Part shown: positions 26,544 to 34,176 of the stretch, piece by piece
Layout: each line of letters opens with the position of its first letter
Numbering within the stretch: the first letter of the stretch is position 1
DNA from: Collinsella aerofaciens
GTDB lineage: Bacteria > Actinomycetota > Coriobacteriia > Coriobacteriales > Coriobacteriaceae
Assembly: GCA_008680965.1 (NCBI GenBank)
Contig: NAKE01000001.1
Location: 1,302,001 to 1,366,000, forward strand
Length of the DNA stretch: 64,000 bases
Direction: 5' to 3'
The notes under the pieces: model-generated
What the model was told of the DNA's origin: nothing
Database searches by the model: none
Seen by the model: the letters and a program-made list of their open reading frames with translations, nothing else
Position numbers and translations under genes: made by a program

Positions 26544-26580
26544 CGGCGGGGGCGTGCGTACACCCGTGCACCCCCGCCGC
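26544..26580 (-). repeat. GC-rich inverted repeat between adhE and the kinase gene
   Basis: CGGCGGGGGCGTGC (from 26544) pairs with GCACCCCCGCCG (to 26579), with one bulge and a short loop. There is no T-run, so it may be an mRNA processing or stabilising hairpin rather than a terminator. Confidence 0.5.
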
Positions 26581-26598
26581 AAATAACCGTGCTAAAAA

Positions 26599-29247
26599 CT
26601 AGCAGACGGCGTAGTCCTGGGGCTCGCGGCCGTAGTAGGCGTCCAGGTAGAGCTCCTTGATCTCGCTCATGAGCGGGTAGCGCGGGTTAGCGCCGGTGCA
26701 CTGGTCGTTGAATGCCTGCTCGGTCATCTCGTCGAGGGTGTCGAGGAAGTACTGCTCGTCAACACCGTAGTCGGCGATGGTCTTCTTGACACCGATGAAG
26801 TCCTTGAGCTCCTCGAGCTTCGTGATGAAGTTCTCGAAGACCTCCTTGTCGTCCTTGCCCTCGATGCCGCAGTACTTGGCCATCTCGGCGTAGTTGTGCA
26901 GCGCGTTGGGGTAAGGATACTGGGAGAAGGTACCCATCTTGACGGGAGCCTCGGCGGCGTTGTAGCGCATAACGCGGGTCAGGATGACGGCGTTTGCGAG
27001 GCCGTGGGGCAGGTGATGGAAAGCGCCGAGCTTGTGGGCCATGGAGTGGTTGAGGCCCAGGAAGGCGTTGGCGAAGGCCATACCGGCCATGCAGGAGGCG
27101 TTGTGCATCTCCTCGCGGGCATGCGGGTCCTTGGCACCGTTCGTGAAGCTGGAGGGCAGGTTCTCGAAGACGAGCTTAGCAGCGCGCTCGGAGAGGCCCT
27201 TAGTGTAGTCGGAAGCCATGATGGAGACGTAGGACTCGATGGCGTGGGTCATGACGTCGATGCCGGAGGCAGCGGTCAGGCCGCGCGGGGCGGTCATGCA
27301 GTTGTCGGCGTCGACGATAGCCATGTTGGGGAGCAGCGCGTAGTCGGCGAGCGGCCACTTGATGCCGGTCTCCTTGTCGGTGATGATGGCGAACGGCGTG
27401 CACTCGGAGCCGGTACCCGAAGAGGTCGGGACGGCAACGAAGTAGGCCTTCTTGCCCATCTCGGGGAAGGTGAAGATACGCTTGCGGATGTCCATGAAGT
27501 CCATGGCCATGTCCTCAAACTTGCACTCGGGGTGCTCGTACATCATCCACATGATCTTGCCGGCGTCCATAGCGGAGCCACCGCCGACGGCGATGATGAC
27601 GTCCGGCTCAAAGAGGGCCATCTGCTTGGCGCCGCGACGTGCGCACTGCAGCGACGGATCGGGCTCGACGTCATAGAAGCAGTCGTGGGCGATGCCCATC
27701 TCGTCGAGCTTGGCCTCGATGGCGCGGGTGTTGCCATTCTTGAAGAGGAACTGGTCGGTGACGATGAAGGCGCGCTTCTTGCCCATGACGGTACCGAGCT
27801 CGTCGAGGGCGACGGGCGTGGAACCCTTCTTGAAGTAGACCTTCTCGGGAGCGCGGAACCACAGCATGTTCTCACGGCGCTCGGCCACAGTCTTAACGTT
27901 GATCAAGTGCTTCACCCCAACGTTCTCGGAGACGGAGTTGCCGCCCCAGGAGCCGCAGCCCAGGGTCAGAGACGGCTTCATGCCAAAGTTGTACAGGTCA
28001 CCGATGCCGCCGTGCGAGGACGGGGTGTTGATGACGATACGGCAGGCCTTCATGACGTGCTCGAACAGGCTGATCTTCTCGGCCTGGGCGGGGTGCACGT
28101 ACAGAGAGGCGGTGTGGCCCGGGCCACCGGCGAGCACCAGGTGCTCGGCCTTGTCGACGGCCTCCTGGAAGTCCTTGGCGTGGTACATGGCCAGGACCGG
28201 GGAGAGCTTCTCGTGGGAGAACTCCTCCTTGGCGGGGTCGGTGGAGGTGACCTCGGCGATCAGGATCTTGGTCTTGGCGGGAACCTCGATGCCGGCGAGC
28301 TCGGCGATCTTGGCGGCAGCCATGCCGGGGATGCGGTGATCGAGAGCGCCGTTCTTGAACATGGCGGCACGCAGGGCCTCCATCTCGGCACCCTGCTTGA
28401 CGAAGTAGCAGCCGCGCTTCTGGAACTCGGCCTTGACCTGGTCATAGATGGTGTCGATGACGGTCACGGACTGCTCGGAAGCGCAGATCATGCCGTTGTC
28501 GAAGGTCTTGGAGTGGATGATGGAGTTGACGGCGAGCAGCACGTCGGCGGTGTCGTCGATGACGACCGGGGTGTTACCGGCGCCAACGCCCAGCGCGGGC
28601 TTGCCCGAGGAGTAAGCGGCCTTGACCATGCCCGGGCCACCGGTGGCGAGGATGATGTCGACGTCGCGCATGACCATGTTGGTCAGCTCGATGGAGGGGA
28701 CATCAACCCAGCCGATGATGCCCTCGGGGGCACCGGCCTTGACGGCGGCGTCAAGCACGAGCTTGGCAGCGGCGATGGTGCACTTGGCGGCAGCCGGGTG
28801 CGGGGAGATGATGATGGCGTTGCGGGTCTTCAGGCTGATCAGCGTCTTGAAGATCGCGGTAGAAGTGGGGTTGGTCGTCGGGATGACGGCGCCCACGATG
28901 CCGATGGGCTCGGCGATCTTGGTGATGCCGTAAGCCTCGTCGCGCTCCAGGACACCACAGGTCTTGGTGTTCTTGTAAGCGTTGTAGATGTACTCTGCGG
29001 CGTAGTGGTTCTTGATGACCTTGTCCTCAAGAACGCCGCGGCCGGTCTCCTCGATGGCCATCTTCGCCAACGGGATACGAGCCTTGTTGGCAGCCATGGC
29101 AGCCTCATAGAAGATCTTGTCGACCTGCTCCTGCGTGTACGTAGCAAAAAGCGCCTGGGCCTCTCGCATCTGAGCGAGCTTAGCCTCAAGCGCCTCTACG
29201 TTGTCCACAATTGCGGGAGTAGTGTTTTCCGGTGACTTTTTCACCAT
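26599..29247 (-). CDS. adhE: Bifunctional acetaldehyde-CoA/alcohol dehydrogenase
   Basis: Reduces acetyl-CoA to acetaldehyde and then ethanol, regenerating NAD+ in fermentation; AdhE forms filaments (spirosomes) in studied species. The 882 residues comprise an N-terminal CoA-acylating aldehyde dehydrogenase with catalytic Cys255 in GMICASEQS, a linker, and a C-terminal iron-dependent alcohol dehydrogenase with VGGGSAMDAGKIMW and the metal-binding GLNHSMAHKLGAFHHLPHG. ATG at 29247 follows AAGGAGACACAA. An extended -10 element and a palindrome lie upstream. Ethanol formation fits a gut-type fermenter. Confidence 0.97.
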   Translation of the reverse strand: MVKKSPENTTPAIVDNVEALEAKLAQMREAQALFATYTQEQVDKIFYEAAMAANKARIPLAKMAIEETGRGVLEDKVIKNHYAAEYIYNAYKNTKTCGVLERDEAYGITKIAEPIGIVGAVIPTTNPTSTAIFKTLISLKTRNAIIISPHPAAAKCTIAAAKLVLDAAVKAGAPEGIIGWVDVPSIELTNMVMRDVDIILATGGPGMVKAAYSSGKPALGVGAGNTPVVIDDTADVLLAVNSIIHSKTFDNGMICASEQSVTVIDTIYDQVKAEFQKRGCYFVKQGAEMEALRAAMFKNGALDHRIPGMAAAKIAELAGIEVPAKTKILIAEVTSTDPAKEEFSHEKLSPVLAMYHAKDFQEAVDKAEHLVLAGGPGHTASLYVHPAQAEKISLFEHVMKACRIVINTPSSHGGIGDLYNFGMKPSLTLGCGSWGGNSVSENVGVKHLINVKTVAERRENMLWFRAPEKVYFKKGSTPVALDELGTVMGKKRAFIVTDQFLFKNGNTRAIEAKLDEMGIAHDCFYDVEPDPSLQCARRGAKQMALFEPDVIIAVGGGSAMDAGKIMWMMYEHPECKFEDMAMDFMDIRKRIFTFPEMGKKAYFVAVPTSSGTGSECTPFAIITDKETGIKWPLADYALLPNMAIVDADNCMTAPRGLTAASGIDVMTHAIESYVSIMASDYTKGLSERAAKLVFENLPSSFTNGAKDPHAREEMHNASCMAGMAFANAFLGLNHSMAHKLGAFHHLPHGLANAVILTRVMRYNAAEAPVKMGTFSQYPYPNALHNYAEMAKYCGIEGKDDKEVFENFITKLEELKDFIGVKKTIADYGVDEQYFLDTLDEMTEQAFNDQCTGANPRYPLMSEIKELYLDAYYGREPQDYAVC

Positions 29248-29287
29248 TTGTGTCTCCTTGCGATCGGAGATTTACCCTACGTCTTGC

Positions 29288-29296
29288 ATGATAGCA
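29288..29296 (-). promoter_or_regulatory. Extended -10 promoter of adhE
   Basis: On the minus strand TGC-TATCAT occupies 29296-29288, 40 bp upstream of the adhE start. The -35 region is weak. Confidence 0.5.
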
Positions 29297-29340
29297 AGAA
29301 ATTATTCGGCGAGCGGTCAGATTCCTGTAAAAGGCACACT

Positions 29341-29368
29341 AAAACGCTTCAATATACTGAAGCGTTTT
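29341..29368. promoter_or_regulatory. 11-bp palindrome upstream of adhE
   Basis: AAAACGCTTCA (29341-29351) and TGAAGCGTTTT (29358-29368) are perfect inverted repeats around ATATAC, about 50 bp upstream of the adhE -10 element. It could be an operator or, read toward the transposase gene, a hairpin. There is no proper T-run. It does not resemble a Rex site as I know it. Confidence 0.5.
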
Positions 29369-29397
29369 AACTAAACTATCTACCAGTGCATCGCCCC

Positions 29398-29449
29398 GCT
29401 CATTGGGGACAGACTTAAATGAGTGCTTTCACTCATTTGGGACAGACAT
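29398..29449 (-). repeat. REP-like repeat, inverted copies upstream of the transposase
   Basis: One full and one partial copy, on the minus strand, of the unit found downstream at 30398-30537. The full copy (29415-29447) contains the perfect stem AATGAGTG/CACTCATT with an AAAG loop, next to GTCTGTCCC. The partial copy is 29398-29414. Flanking of the transposase by oppositely oriented units is typical of RAYT/REP systems. Confidence 0.75.
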
Positions 29450-29577
29450 CGATTTGCCATTTTGCCGTTCTGGGCCTGTTATTGCCGCTCATTGGATATA
29501 AATAGGTTACAGGCTCAGCATTTCGCGTTGCGTCTCTCCTTTTAGGTGTTGCCTGTACAGTTTTGAAAGGAGAGGCT

Positions 29578-30354
29578 ATGCCCCGATGTGCCCGCGCCGT
29601 TTCTCTCACCGGCTATTACCACGTCTATGACCGCGGCAATTCTAAACAGATAATTTTTGAAGATAACTCCGACCGCTATCGGTTCTTATCTGATATCTCG
29701 GACCGATTCGCTCGCCATGAAGTGGCGGTGTTGGCTTGGTGCCTTATGGACAATCACTTCCATTTGATGGTTGATGATCCGTTTGACAATCTTTCAAAGG
29801 CAATGCAGTGCGCATTGACGGCGTATGCTAAGTATTTCAATGGGAAAACGGGGAGAACGGGGCATCTGTTTGACAATCGCTATTCGCGGGTCGCGGTTGA
29901 GTCGGACACGCAGGCAGTGCAGCTGCTCGACTATATTCATCTCAATCCCGTGAAGGGTGCGCTTGACTCGCTCGAGGCGTACCGCTGGTCAAGCTATAAG
30001 GCATATCAGCTGGGCTATGATCCCTTTGACATCTGTGATGCGGCCCCTATGCTCGATGTTGTCGGAGGCTCCCGTCGCTATTGCGAGCATCTCAAGAAAG
30101 TTGGCGGGCGCATCTGGTCAGTGGAGGTTCTTCCGCGCCGGCGGATCCCCGATGAGGAGGCTCTTTCCGTTGCGCGCGAAGTCCTGCCGAGCATAGATCC
30201 TGCGCTGCTCAAGGCCCTGCCACGCCCCGAACGCGATGCCTGCCTGCTGAGGCTCAGGCGGGCACATCTCACGGTCAAGCAAATTGCCCGTATCACCGGT
30301 ATCGGCGCCACAAGCGTGACCAAGGCTACTGCAAGCTGGAAGGATGCAGCGTGA
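29578..30354 (+). CDS. REP-associated tyrosine transposase (Y1/IS200-like)
   Basis: 258 residues from ATG 29578 behind GAAAGGAGA. HUH-type single-strand transposase: the N-terminal GYYHVYDRGN is the conserved start of this family, NHFHLMV supplies the metal-binding HUH motif, and a tyrosine in TAYAKYFN lies in the helix expected for the nucleophile. The C-terminal 60 residues look like a helix-turn-helix (LTVKQIARITGIGATSVTKA). Single gene, no tnpB, with REP-like repeats on both sides in opposite orientation, so a RAYT domesticated to a repeat family is more likely than a free IS. No target-site duplication was found. Confidence 0.9.
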   Translation: MPRCARAVSLTGYYHVYDRGNSKQIIFEDNSDRYRFLSDISDRFARHEVAVLAWCLMDNHFHLMVDDPFDNLSKAMQCALTAYAKYFNGKTGRTGHLFDNRYSRVAVESDTQAVQLLDYIHLNPVKGALDSLEAYRWSSYKAYQLGYDPFDICDAAPMLDVVGGSRRYCEHLKKVGGRIWSVEVLPRRRIPDEEALSVAREVLPSIDPALLKALPRPERDACLLRLRRAHLTVKQIARITGIGATSVTKATASWKDAA

Positions 30355-30397
30355 GATAGGGGCCGTAGCCGATCGGGACGCCGCATGCGTGCGTCAT

Positions 30398-30537
30398 GTC
30401 TGTCCCCAATGCGTGAAAACACTCATGTAAGTCTGTCCCTAATGCGTGAAAACACTCATGTAAGTCTGTCCCCAATGAGTGTCCCCAATGAGTGCTAAGT
30501 CTGTCCCCAATAAGTGAGTCTGTCCCCAATAAGTGCA
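30398..30537 (+). repeat. Tandem REP-like repeats downstream of the transposase
   Basis: Two 33-bp units in tandem (30398-30430, 30431-30463), each starting GTCTGTCCC and holding the hairpin half-sites ATGCGTG/CACTCAT around AAAA, then shortened units at 30464-30498 (with an internal duplication), 30499-30517 and 30518-30537. The same unit occurs inverted at 29398-29449. The stepwise shortening looks like slippage or repeated insertion next to the transposase. Confidence 0.8.
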
Positions 30538-30571
30538 AAAAGGCGCCCTCCGTAGGGGAGGGCGCCTTTGG
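30536..30571 (-). terminator. Terminator of rpmB
   Basis: Perfect 11-bp stem AGGCGCCCTCC (30541-30551) with GGAGGGCGCCT (30557-30567). On the minus strand it is followed by TTTTT. Confidence 0.88.
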
Positions 30572-30637
30572 TAAGTTCTATGTGAACGCGAGGTCTTTGA
30601 CCCGGAGAGTCCGAGGTACTTGTTGGTAAGACCTTAT

Positions 30638-30826
30638 TTAGGAGCGCGCAACCTTGCCGGACTTGAGGCAGGTGGAGCAAACGTTCATCTTGCGACGGTG
30701 ACCATCGACGACGACGTAGACGCGCTGGATGTTGGGGCGGAACTTACGGTTGGTGACGCGGTGAGAGTGGCTGATGGAGCGACCGGCAACGGGGTGCTTA
30801 CCGCAAACTTCGCAAACTTTGGACAT
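30638..30826 (-). CDS. rpmB: 50S ribosomal protein L28, zinc-binding type
   Basis: 62 residues from ATG at 30826 with AAGGAGGGTCAG upstream; a longer frame to 30874 is not supported. The sequence MSKVCEVCGKHPVAGRSISHSH is the family start, and two CxxC pairs (CEVC near residue 5, CSTC near residue 51) make this the zinc-ribbon (C+) form. Single-gene unit with an extended -10 promoter and a terminator. The presence of the C+ form implies zinc-dependent folding, and a zinc-independent paralogue may exist elsewhere. Confidence 0.96.
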   Translation of the reverse strand: MSKVCEVCGKHPVAGRSISHSHRVTNRKFRPNIQRVYVVVDGHRRKMNVCSTCLKSGKVARS

Positions 30827-30880
30827 AACTGACCCTCCTTGGGCGACAAACGAACATGTCGCGTTAACAAACAAGCCTGA

Positions 30881-30889
30881 ACTATAGCA
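30881..30889 (-). promoter_or_regulatory. Extended -10 promoter of rpmB
   Basis: Minus-strand TGC-TATAGT at 30889-30881, 55 bp upstream of the rpmB ATG. The remaining 30890-31117 up to the pyr promoter shows no gene. Confidence 0.55.
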
Positions 30890-31117
30890 CAGAAGCAGCT
30901 CCCTGTGCGTAATCTACACAGAGATATTTCTCTTTTGGCGATAGTGCTCACGCCACGGCCCTGGACGTAGATCCGATTTGCGTGTAGCAGAGGGGATTAT
31001 GCCAGCTCGTGCGTACGTTTTCAAGCTCGTCCCACAAATATATATAGGTTTATTGAGCATTGGGCTCCGTTTACGGATTGCTCTGTATTTATGCTCGCAA
31101 TTAAGCTCGAGGTTGGC

Positions 31118-31277
31118 TACACTATCCCTTGACCATTAAAGGGGTACGAGATACCCACATGGAATTACATAGCTGCCAAAGAGCAGCCCTTCCTGTGGGT
31201 GTCTGGTCCGTTTTAAGCGGTCGGGCATCTATTTTTTTGACTGTGTCAGCAGTCAAGACATGTGAGGAAGGAGATCG
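31118..31277 (+). promoter_or_regulatory. pyr operon leader with mutually exclusive hairpins (attenuator)
   Basis: A TACACT hexamer at 31118-31123 is a possible -10. In the transcript, a 10-bp antiterminator stem can form between AGATACCCAC (31149-31158) and GTGGGTGTCT (31195-31204), while the terminator stem needs 31197-31210, so the two exclude each other. A third hairpin GGGTA/TACCC (31142-31146 with 31152-31156) would block the antiterminator. This is the logic of PyrR-controlled attenuation, and pyrR is the next gene. I do not see a clear match to the Bacillus PyrR-binding consensus. Confidence 0.7.
31197..31239 (+). terminator. Attenuator terminator in the pyr leader
   Basis: Stem 31197-31210 with 31218-31230 (one bulge, several G-U pairs), loop TTTTAAG, then ATTTTTTTG, 38 bp before pyrR. 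Confidence 0.72.
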
Positions 31278-31862
31278 ATGGGCACGACTTCCCCCAAGGC
31301 GGTCATCATGGACGAGACCGCCGTCAATCGAGCGATGACTCGCATCGCGCACGAGATTCTCGAGCGCAACGAGGGCTGTGAAGACCTCGCTCTGGTCGGC
31401 ATCGTCACGCGCGGCGACCTTCTGGCAAAGAAACTTGCCGAGGAGATCAAGGAGATCGAGGGCGTCGACGTTCCGCTCGGCAGCCTCGACATCAGCTTCT
31501 ACCGCGATGACTACGCTACCAATTTCGCTCCCGCGATCCACGCCACCAACATTCCCTTTAGCGTCGACGGCAAGCGCGTCGTGCTGGTGGACGACATCCT
31601 GTATACGGGCCGTACCATTCGCGCCGCTCTCGACGCCGTCATGGACCTAGGCCGTCCGAGCCGCATTGAGCTGGCAGTCCTCGTTGACCGCGGCCACCGC
31701 GAGCTCCCCATCTCGCCGGACTTTGTCGGCAAGAACGTTCCCTCGTCGCATGAGGAGAACGTGCACCTATATATGAAGGAAGTCGACGGCCGCACCGCCG
31801 TCGAGATTAACGACGTCGCGCCGGGTTCCCACGTGGGCTCCGCGCCGCTGGGAGGTGAGTAG
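31278..31862 (+). CDS. pyrR: PyrR: pyr operon attenuator protein/uracil phosphoribosyltransferase
   Basis: UMP-sensing RNA-binding regulator that also has uracil phosphoribosyltransferase activity. The 194 residues contain RIAHEILERN, LVGIVTRGDLLAKKLAEEI, DISFYRDDY and the PRPP-binding loop RVVLVDDILYTGRTIRAAL. ATG 31278 follows GAAGGAGATCG. First gene of the pyrimidine operon, directly behind the attenuator-like leader it probably controls. The C-terminus is about 15 residues longer than in Bacillus (GSHVGSAPLGGE). Confidence 0.96.
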   Translation: MGTTSPKAVIMDETAVNRAMTRIAHEILERNEGCEDLALVGIVTRGDLLAKKLAEEIKEIEGVDVPLGSLDISFYRDDYATNFAPAIHATNIPFSVDGKRVVLVDDILYTGRTIRAALDAVMDLGRPSRIELAVLVDRGHRELPISPDFVGKNVPSSHEENVHLYMKEVDGRTAVEINDVAPGSHVGSAPLGGE

Positions 31863-31866
31863 TACC

Positions 31867-32811
31867 GTGGCGTTCAACCATAAGCACCTGATCGACATTA
31901 CCGAGTACTCCGAAGAGGACATCAAGCTCATCCTCGAGACCGCCAAGGCGTTCTCCGAGGTCAATGAGCGTGCCATCAAGAAGGTCCCCACGCTCAAGGG
32001 CAAGACCATCGTCAACATGTTCAACGAGCCCTCGACGCGCACCCGCAGCTCCTTCGAGCTCGCCGAGAAGCGTCTTTCGGCCGACAGCCTTAACTTTGGT
32101 GGCTCCTCGACCTCCACGGTCAAGGGCGAGAGCCTCGTCGACACCGTCGAGACCCTCAACGCCTATAAGATCGACTGTATCGTCGTGCGCGACAAGCACG
32201 CCGGCGCTCCCTACATCGTCACGCAGAACTCGCCCGCGAGCGTCATCTGCGCCGGTGACGGCAAGCACAACCATCCCACGCAGGCCCTGCTCGACCTGTA
32301 CACCATCTGGGAGCACAAGGGTGACTTCCACGGTCTGAAGGTCGCTGTCGTCGGCGATATCGCGCACTCCCGCGTTTGCGGTTCGCTGATCCCCGCGTTG
32401 AAGATCATGGGCTGCGAGACCTACGCCGTCGCCCCCGGCACGCTGCTGCCGCCGGCGCCCGAGGTCCTGGGCTGCGATCACGTGACGAGCGACCTCGATT
32501 CCGTCCTGCCCGAGCTGGACGTCATCTACATGCTGCGCGTGCAGCAGGAGCGCCTCGAGGGTGCCCCGTTCCCGACTATTCGCGAGTACCACAAGCTCTT
32601 CGGCCTGACCAAGGACCGCGAGAAGCTCATGAAGCCCGACGCGATCATCTGCCACCCGGGCCCCATCAACCGCGGCGTCGAGTTCGACTCCTATATGGCC
32701 GACCACCCGCAACGCTCCGTCATCCTGGAGCAGGTCTACGCCGGCATCTGCGTGCGTATGGCTATCCTGTATCTGCTGCTTGGAGGTGCCGATAATGGCC
32801 TTGCTTCTTAA
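31867..32811 (+). CDS. pyrB: Aspartate carbamoyltransferase catalytic subunit
   Basis: Condenses carbamoyl phosphate with aspartate, the committed step of UMP synthesis. The 314 residues have the carbamoyl-phosphate motif STRTRSSFELAEKRL, the HPTQALLDLYTI motif, GDIAHSRVCGSL and the C-terminal MKPDAIICHPGPINRGVE. GTG 31867 is preferred: GGAGGTGA (31851-31858) is spaced correctly, while GTG 31855 lies inside it. There is no pyrI, so this is the unregulated catalytic trimer type. It overlaps pyrC by 17 bp. Confidence 0.96.
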   Translation: MAFNHKHLIDITEYSEEDIKLILETAKAFSEVNERAIKKVPTLKGKTIVNMFNEPSTRTRSSFELAEKRLSADSLNFGGSSTSTVKGESLVDTVETLNAYKIDCIVVRDKHAGAPYIVTQNSPASVICAGDGKHNHPTQALLDLYTIWEHKGDFHGLKVAVVGDIAHSRVCGSLIPALKIMGCETYAVAPGTLLPPAPEVLGCDHVTSDLDSVLPELDVIYMLRVQQERLEGAPFPTIREYHKLFGLTKDREKLMKPDAIICHPGPINRGVEFDSYMADHPQRSVILEQVYAGICVRMAILYLLLGGADNGLAS

Positions 32812-34084
32812 GAATGCCCACGTCGTCGACCCGTCCGTCGAGCTTGACGGTGTCGTTGACGTCCTGATTGACGGCGATAAGATCGCCGAGGTCGGCGAGA
32901 ATCTCGCCGTCGAGGGAGCCGAGGTCCGCGACCTTTCCGGCAAGTACCTCGTCCCTGGCCTGGTGGATATGCACGTTCACCTTCGCGAGCCCGGCTACGA
33001 GGTCAAAGAGGACATCGAGAGCGGCACCCGCGCAGCTGCCAGGGGCGGCTTTACCGGCGTGTGCGCCATGCCCAACACCGATCCCGTTACCGATAACGGC
33101 ACCGTCGTGGAGTTCGTCAAGTCCCGCGCTGCCGAGGTCGGTCACTGCCGCGTCTATCCGTCGGGCGCTATGACCCGCGGTCTTAAGGGCGAGGCCATGT
33201 CCGAGATGGGCGATATGGTCGCCCACGGCGCCGTCGCCTTCACCGACGACGGTCGCGGCGTGCAGGGCGCTGGCATGCTCCGTCGCTGCATGGACTACGG
33301 CAAGATGTTCGGCAAGGTCTTTATGAGCCACTGCCAGGACGAGGACCTGGTCGGCCACGGCCAGATCAACGAGGGCAAGGTCTCGACCCGTCTGGCTCTC
33401 GAGGGCTGGCCGGCTGCCGGCGAGGAGCTCCAGATCGCTCGCGACATCGAGATCGCCAAGCTGACCGGTGCCAAGCTGCACATCCAGCACATCTCCACCG
33501 CCCATGGCCTGGAGATCGTGCGTGCCGGTAAGGCCGCTGGCGTTCAGGTTACCTGCGAGGCCACCCCGCACCACATGTTCCTGACCGAGAACGACTTGGA
33601 CGAGACCTACAACACCTCGCTCAAGGTCAATCCGCCGCTGCGCACCGAGGAGGATGCCGAGGCCATCCGTCAGGGCGTCATCGACGGCACCGTCGACGTT
33701 ATCGTCACCGATCACGCTCCCCACACCCCGTGGGAGAAGGCCCGCGAGTTCGAGCTTGCGCCCTTTGGCATGATCGGCCTCGAGACCTCGCTGTCGCTCG
33801 TGCTCACCGAGCTGGTCAACACGGGCAAGATGAGCATGGGCCGCATGGTCGAGCTCATGGCCATCAAGCCGCGTGAGATCCTGGGCCTCGACCAGGTTCA
33901 GGTCAAGGCGGGCTCCGTTGCCGACCTGACCGTGTTCGACCCCGCCGCAACCTGGACGGTCGGCGAGGACGGCTACGAGTCGCGTGCTGAGAACTCCGGT
34001 TTTGCCGGCCGCACGCTCACCGGTCGTGCCACCGATGTGTTTGTCGGCGGTAAGCAGACGCTCGCCGACGGCTGCATCTGCTAG
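32795..34084 (+). CDS. pyrC: Dihydroorotase
   Basis: Cyclises N-carbamoyl-aspartate to dihydroorotate. The 429 residues fit the long type I enzyme: LVDMHVHLREPG with zinc ligands His60 and His62, TDNGTVVEFV, HCQDEDLV, EATPHHMFLT, and VTDHAPHTPWEKA with the catalytic Asp. ATG 32795 has GGAGGTG at 32782-32788 and overlaps the pyrB end. A 92-bp gap containing a terminator-like hairpin separates it from pyrK. Confidence 0.96.
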   Translation: MALLLKNAHVVDPSVELDGVVDVLIDGDKIAEVGENLAVEGAEVRDLSGKYLVPGLVDMHVHLREPGYEVKEDIESGTRAAARGGFTGVCAMPNTDPVTDNGTVVEFVKSRAAEVGHCRVYPSGAMTRGLKGEAMSEMGDMVAHGAVAFTDDGRGVQGAGMLRRCMDYGKMFGKVFMSHCQDEDLVGHGQINEGKVSTRLALEGWPAAGEELQIARDIEIAKLTGAKLHIQHISTAHGLEIVRAGKAAGVQVTCEATPHHMFLTENDLDETYNTSLKVNPPLRTEEDAEAIRQGVIDGTVDVIVTDHAPHTPWEKAREFELAPFGMIGLETSLSLVLTELVNTGKMSMGRMVELMAIKPREILGLDQVQVKAGSVADLTVFDPAATWTVGEDGYESRAENSGFAGRTLTGRATDVFVGGKQTLADGCIC

Positions 34085-34104
34085 CATAGCCTTATCGCTT
34101 TTGT

Positions 34105-34143
34105 GCGCGGTGCCCTTGCGGTGCCGCGCTTTCTGTTCGTTTT
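34105..34143 (+). terminator. Terminator-like hairpin inside the pyr operon
   Basis: 10-bp stem (34105-34114 with 34120-34129, two G-U pairs), 5-nt loop, then TTTCTGTTCGTTTT. Located between pyrC and pyrK. It may reduce read-through or mark an mRNA processing site. Confidence 0.6.
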
Positions 34144-34176
34144 GACCATGCAACCGCATGGGGGATTGGAGCGTCT

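Noticed and set aside
26896..29235. 779-codon plus-strand open frame opposite adhE
   Set aside because: Antisense shadow of adhE, Gly/Asp/Val/His-rich with no ribosome site or motif.
30398..30537. Possible CRISPR array
   Set aside because: Units of about 33 bp are directly adjacent with no unique spacers, no cas genes are nearby, and copies occur inverted on the other side of a transposase.
30326..30538. 70-codon minus-strand frame with a repeated peptide
   Set aside because: The repeated peptide only reflects the REP-like DNA repeats.
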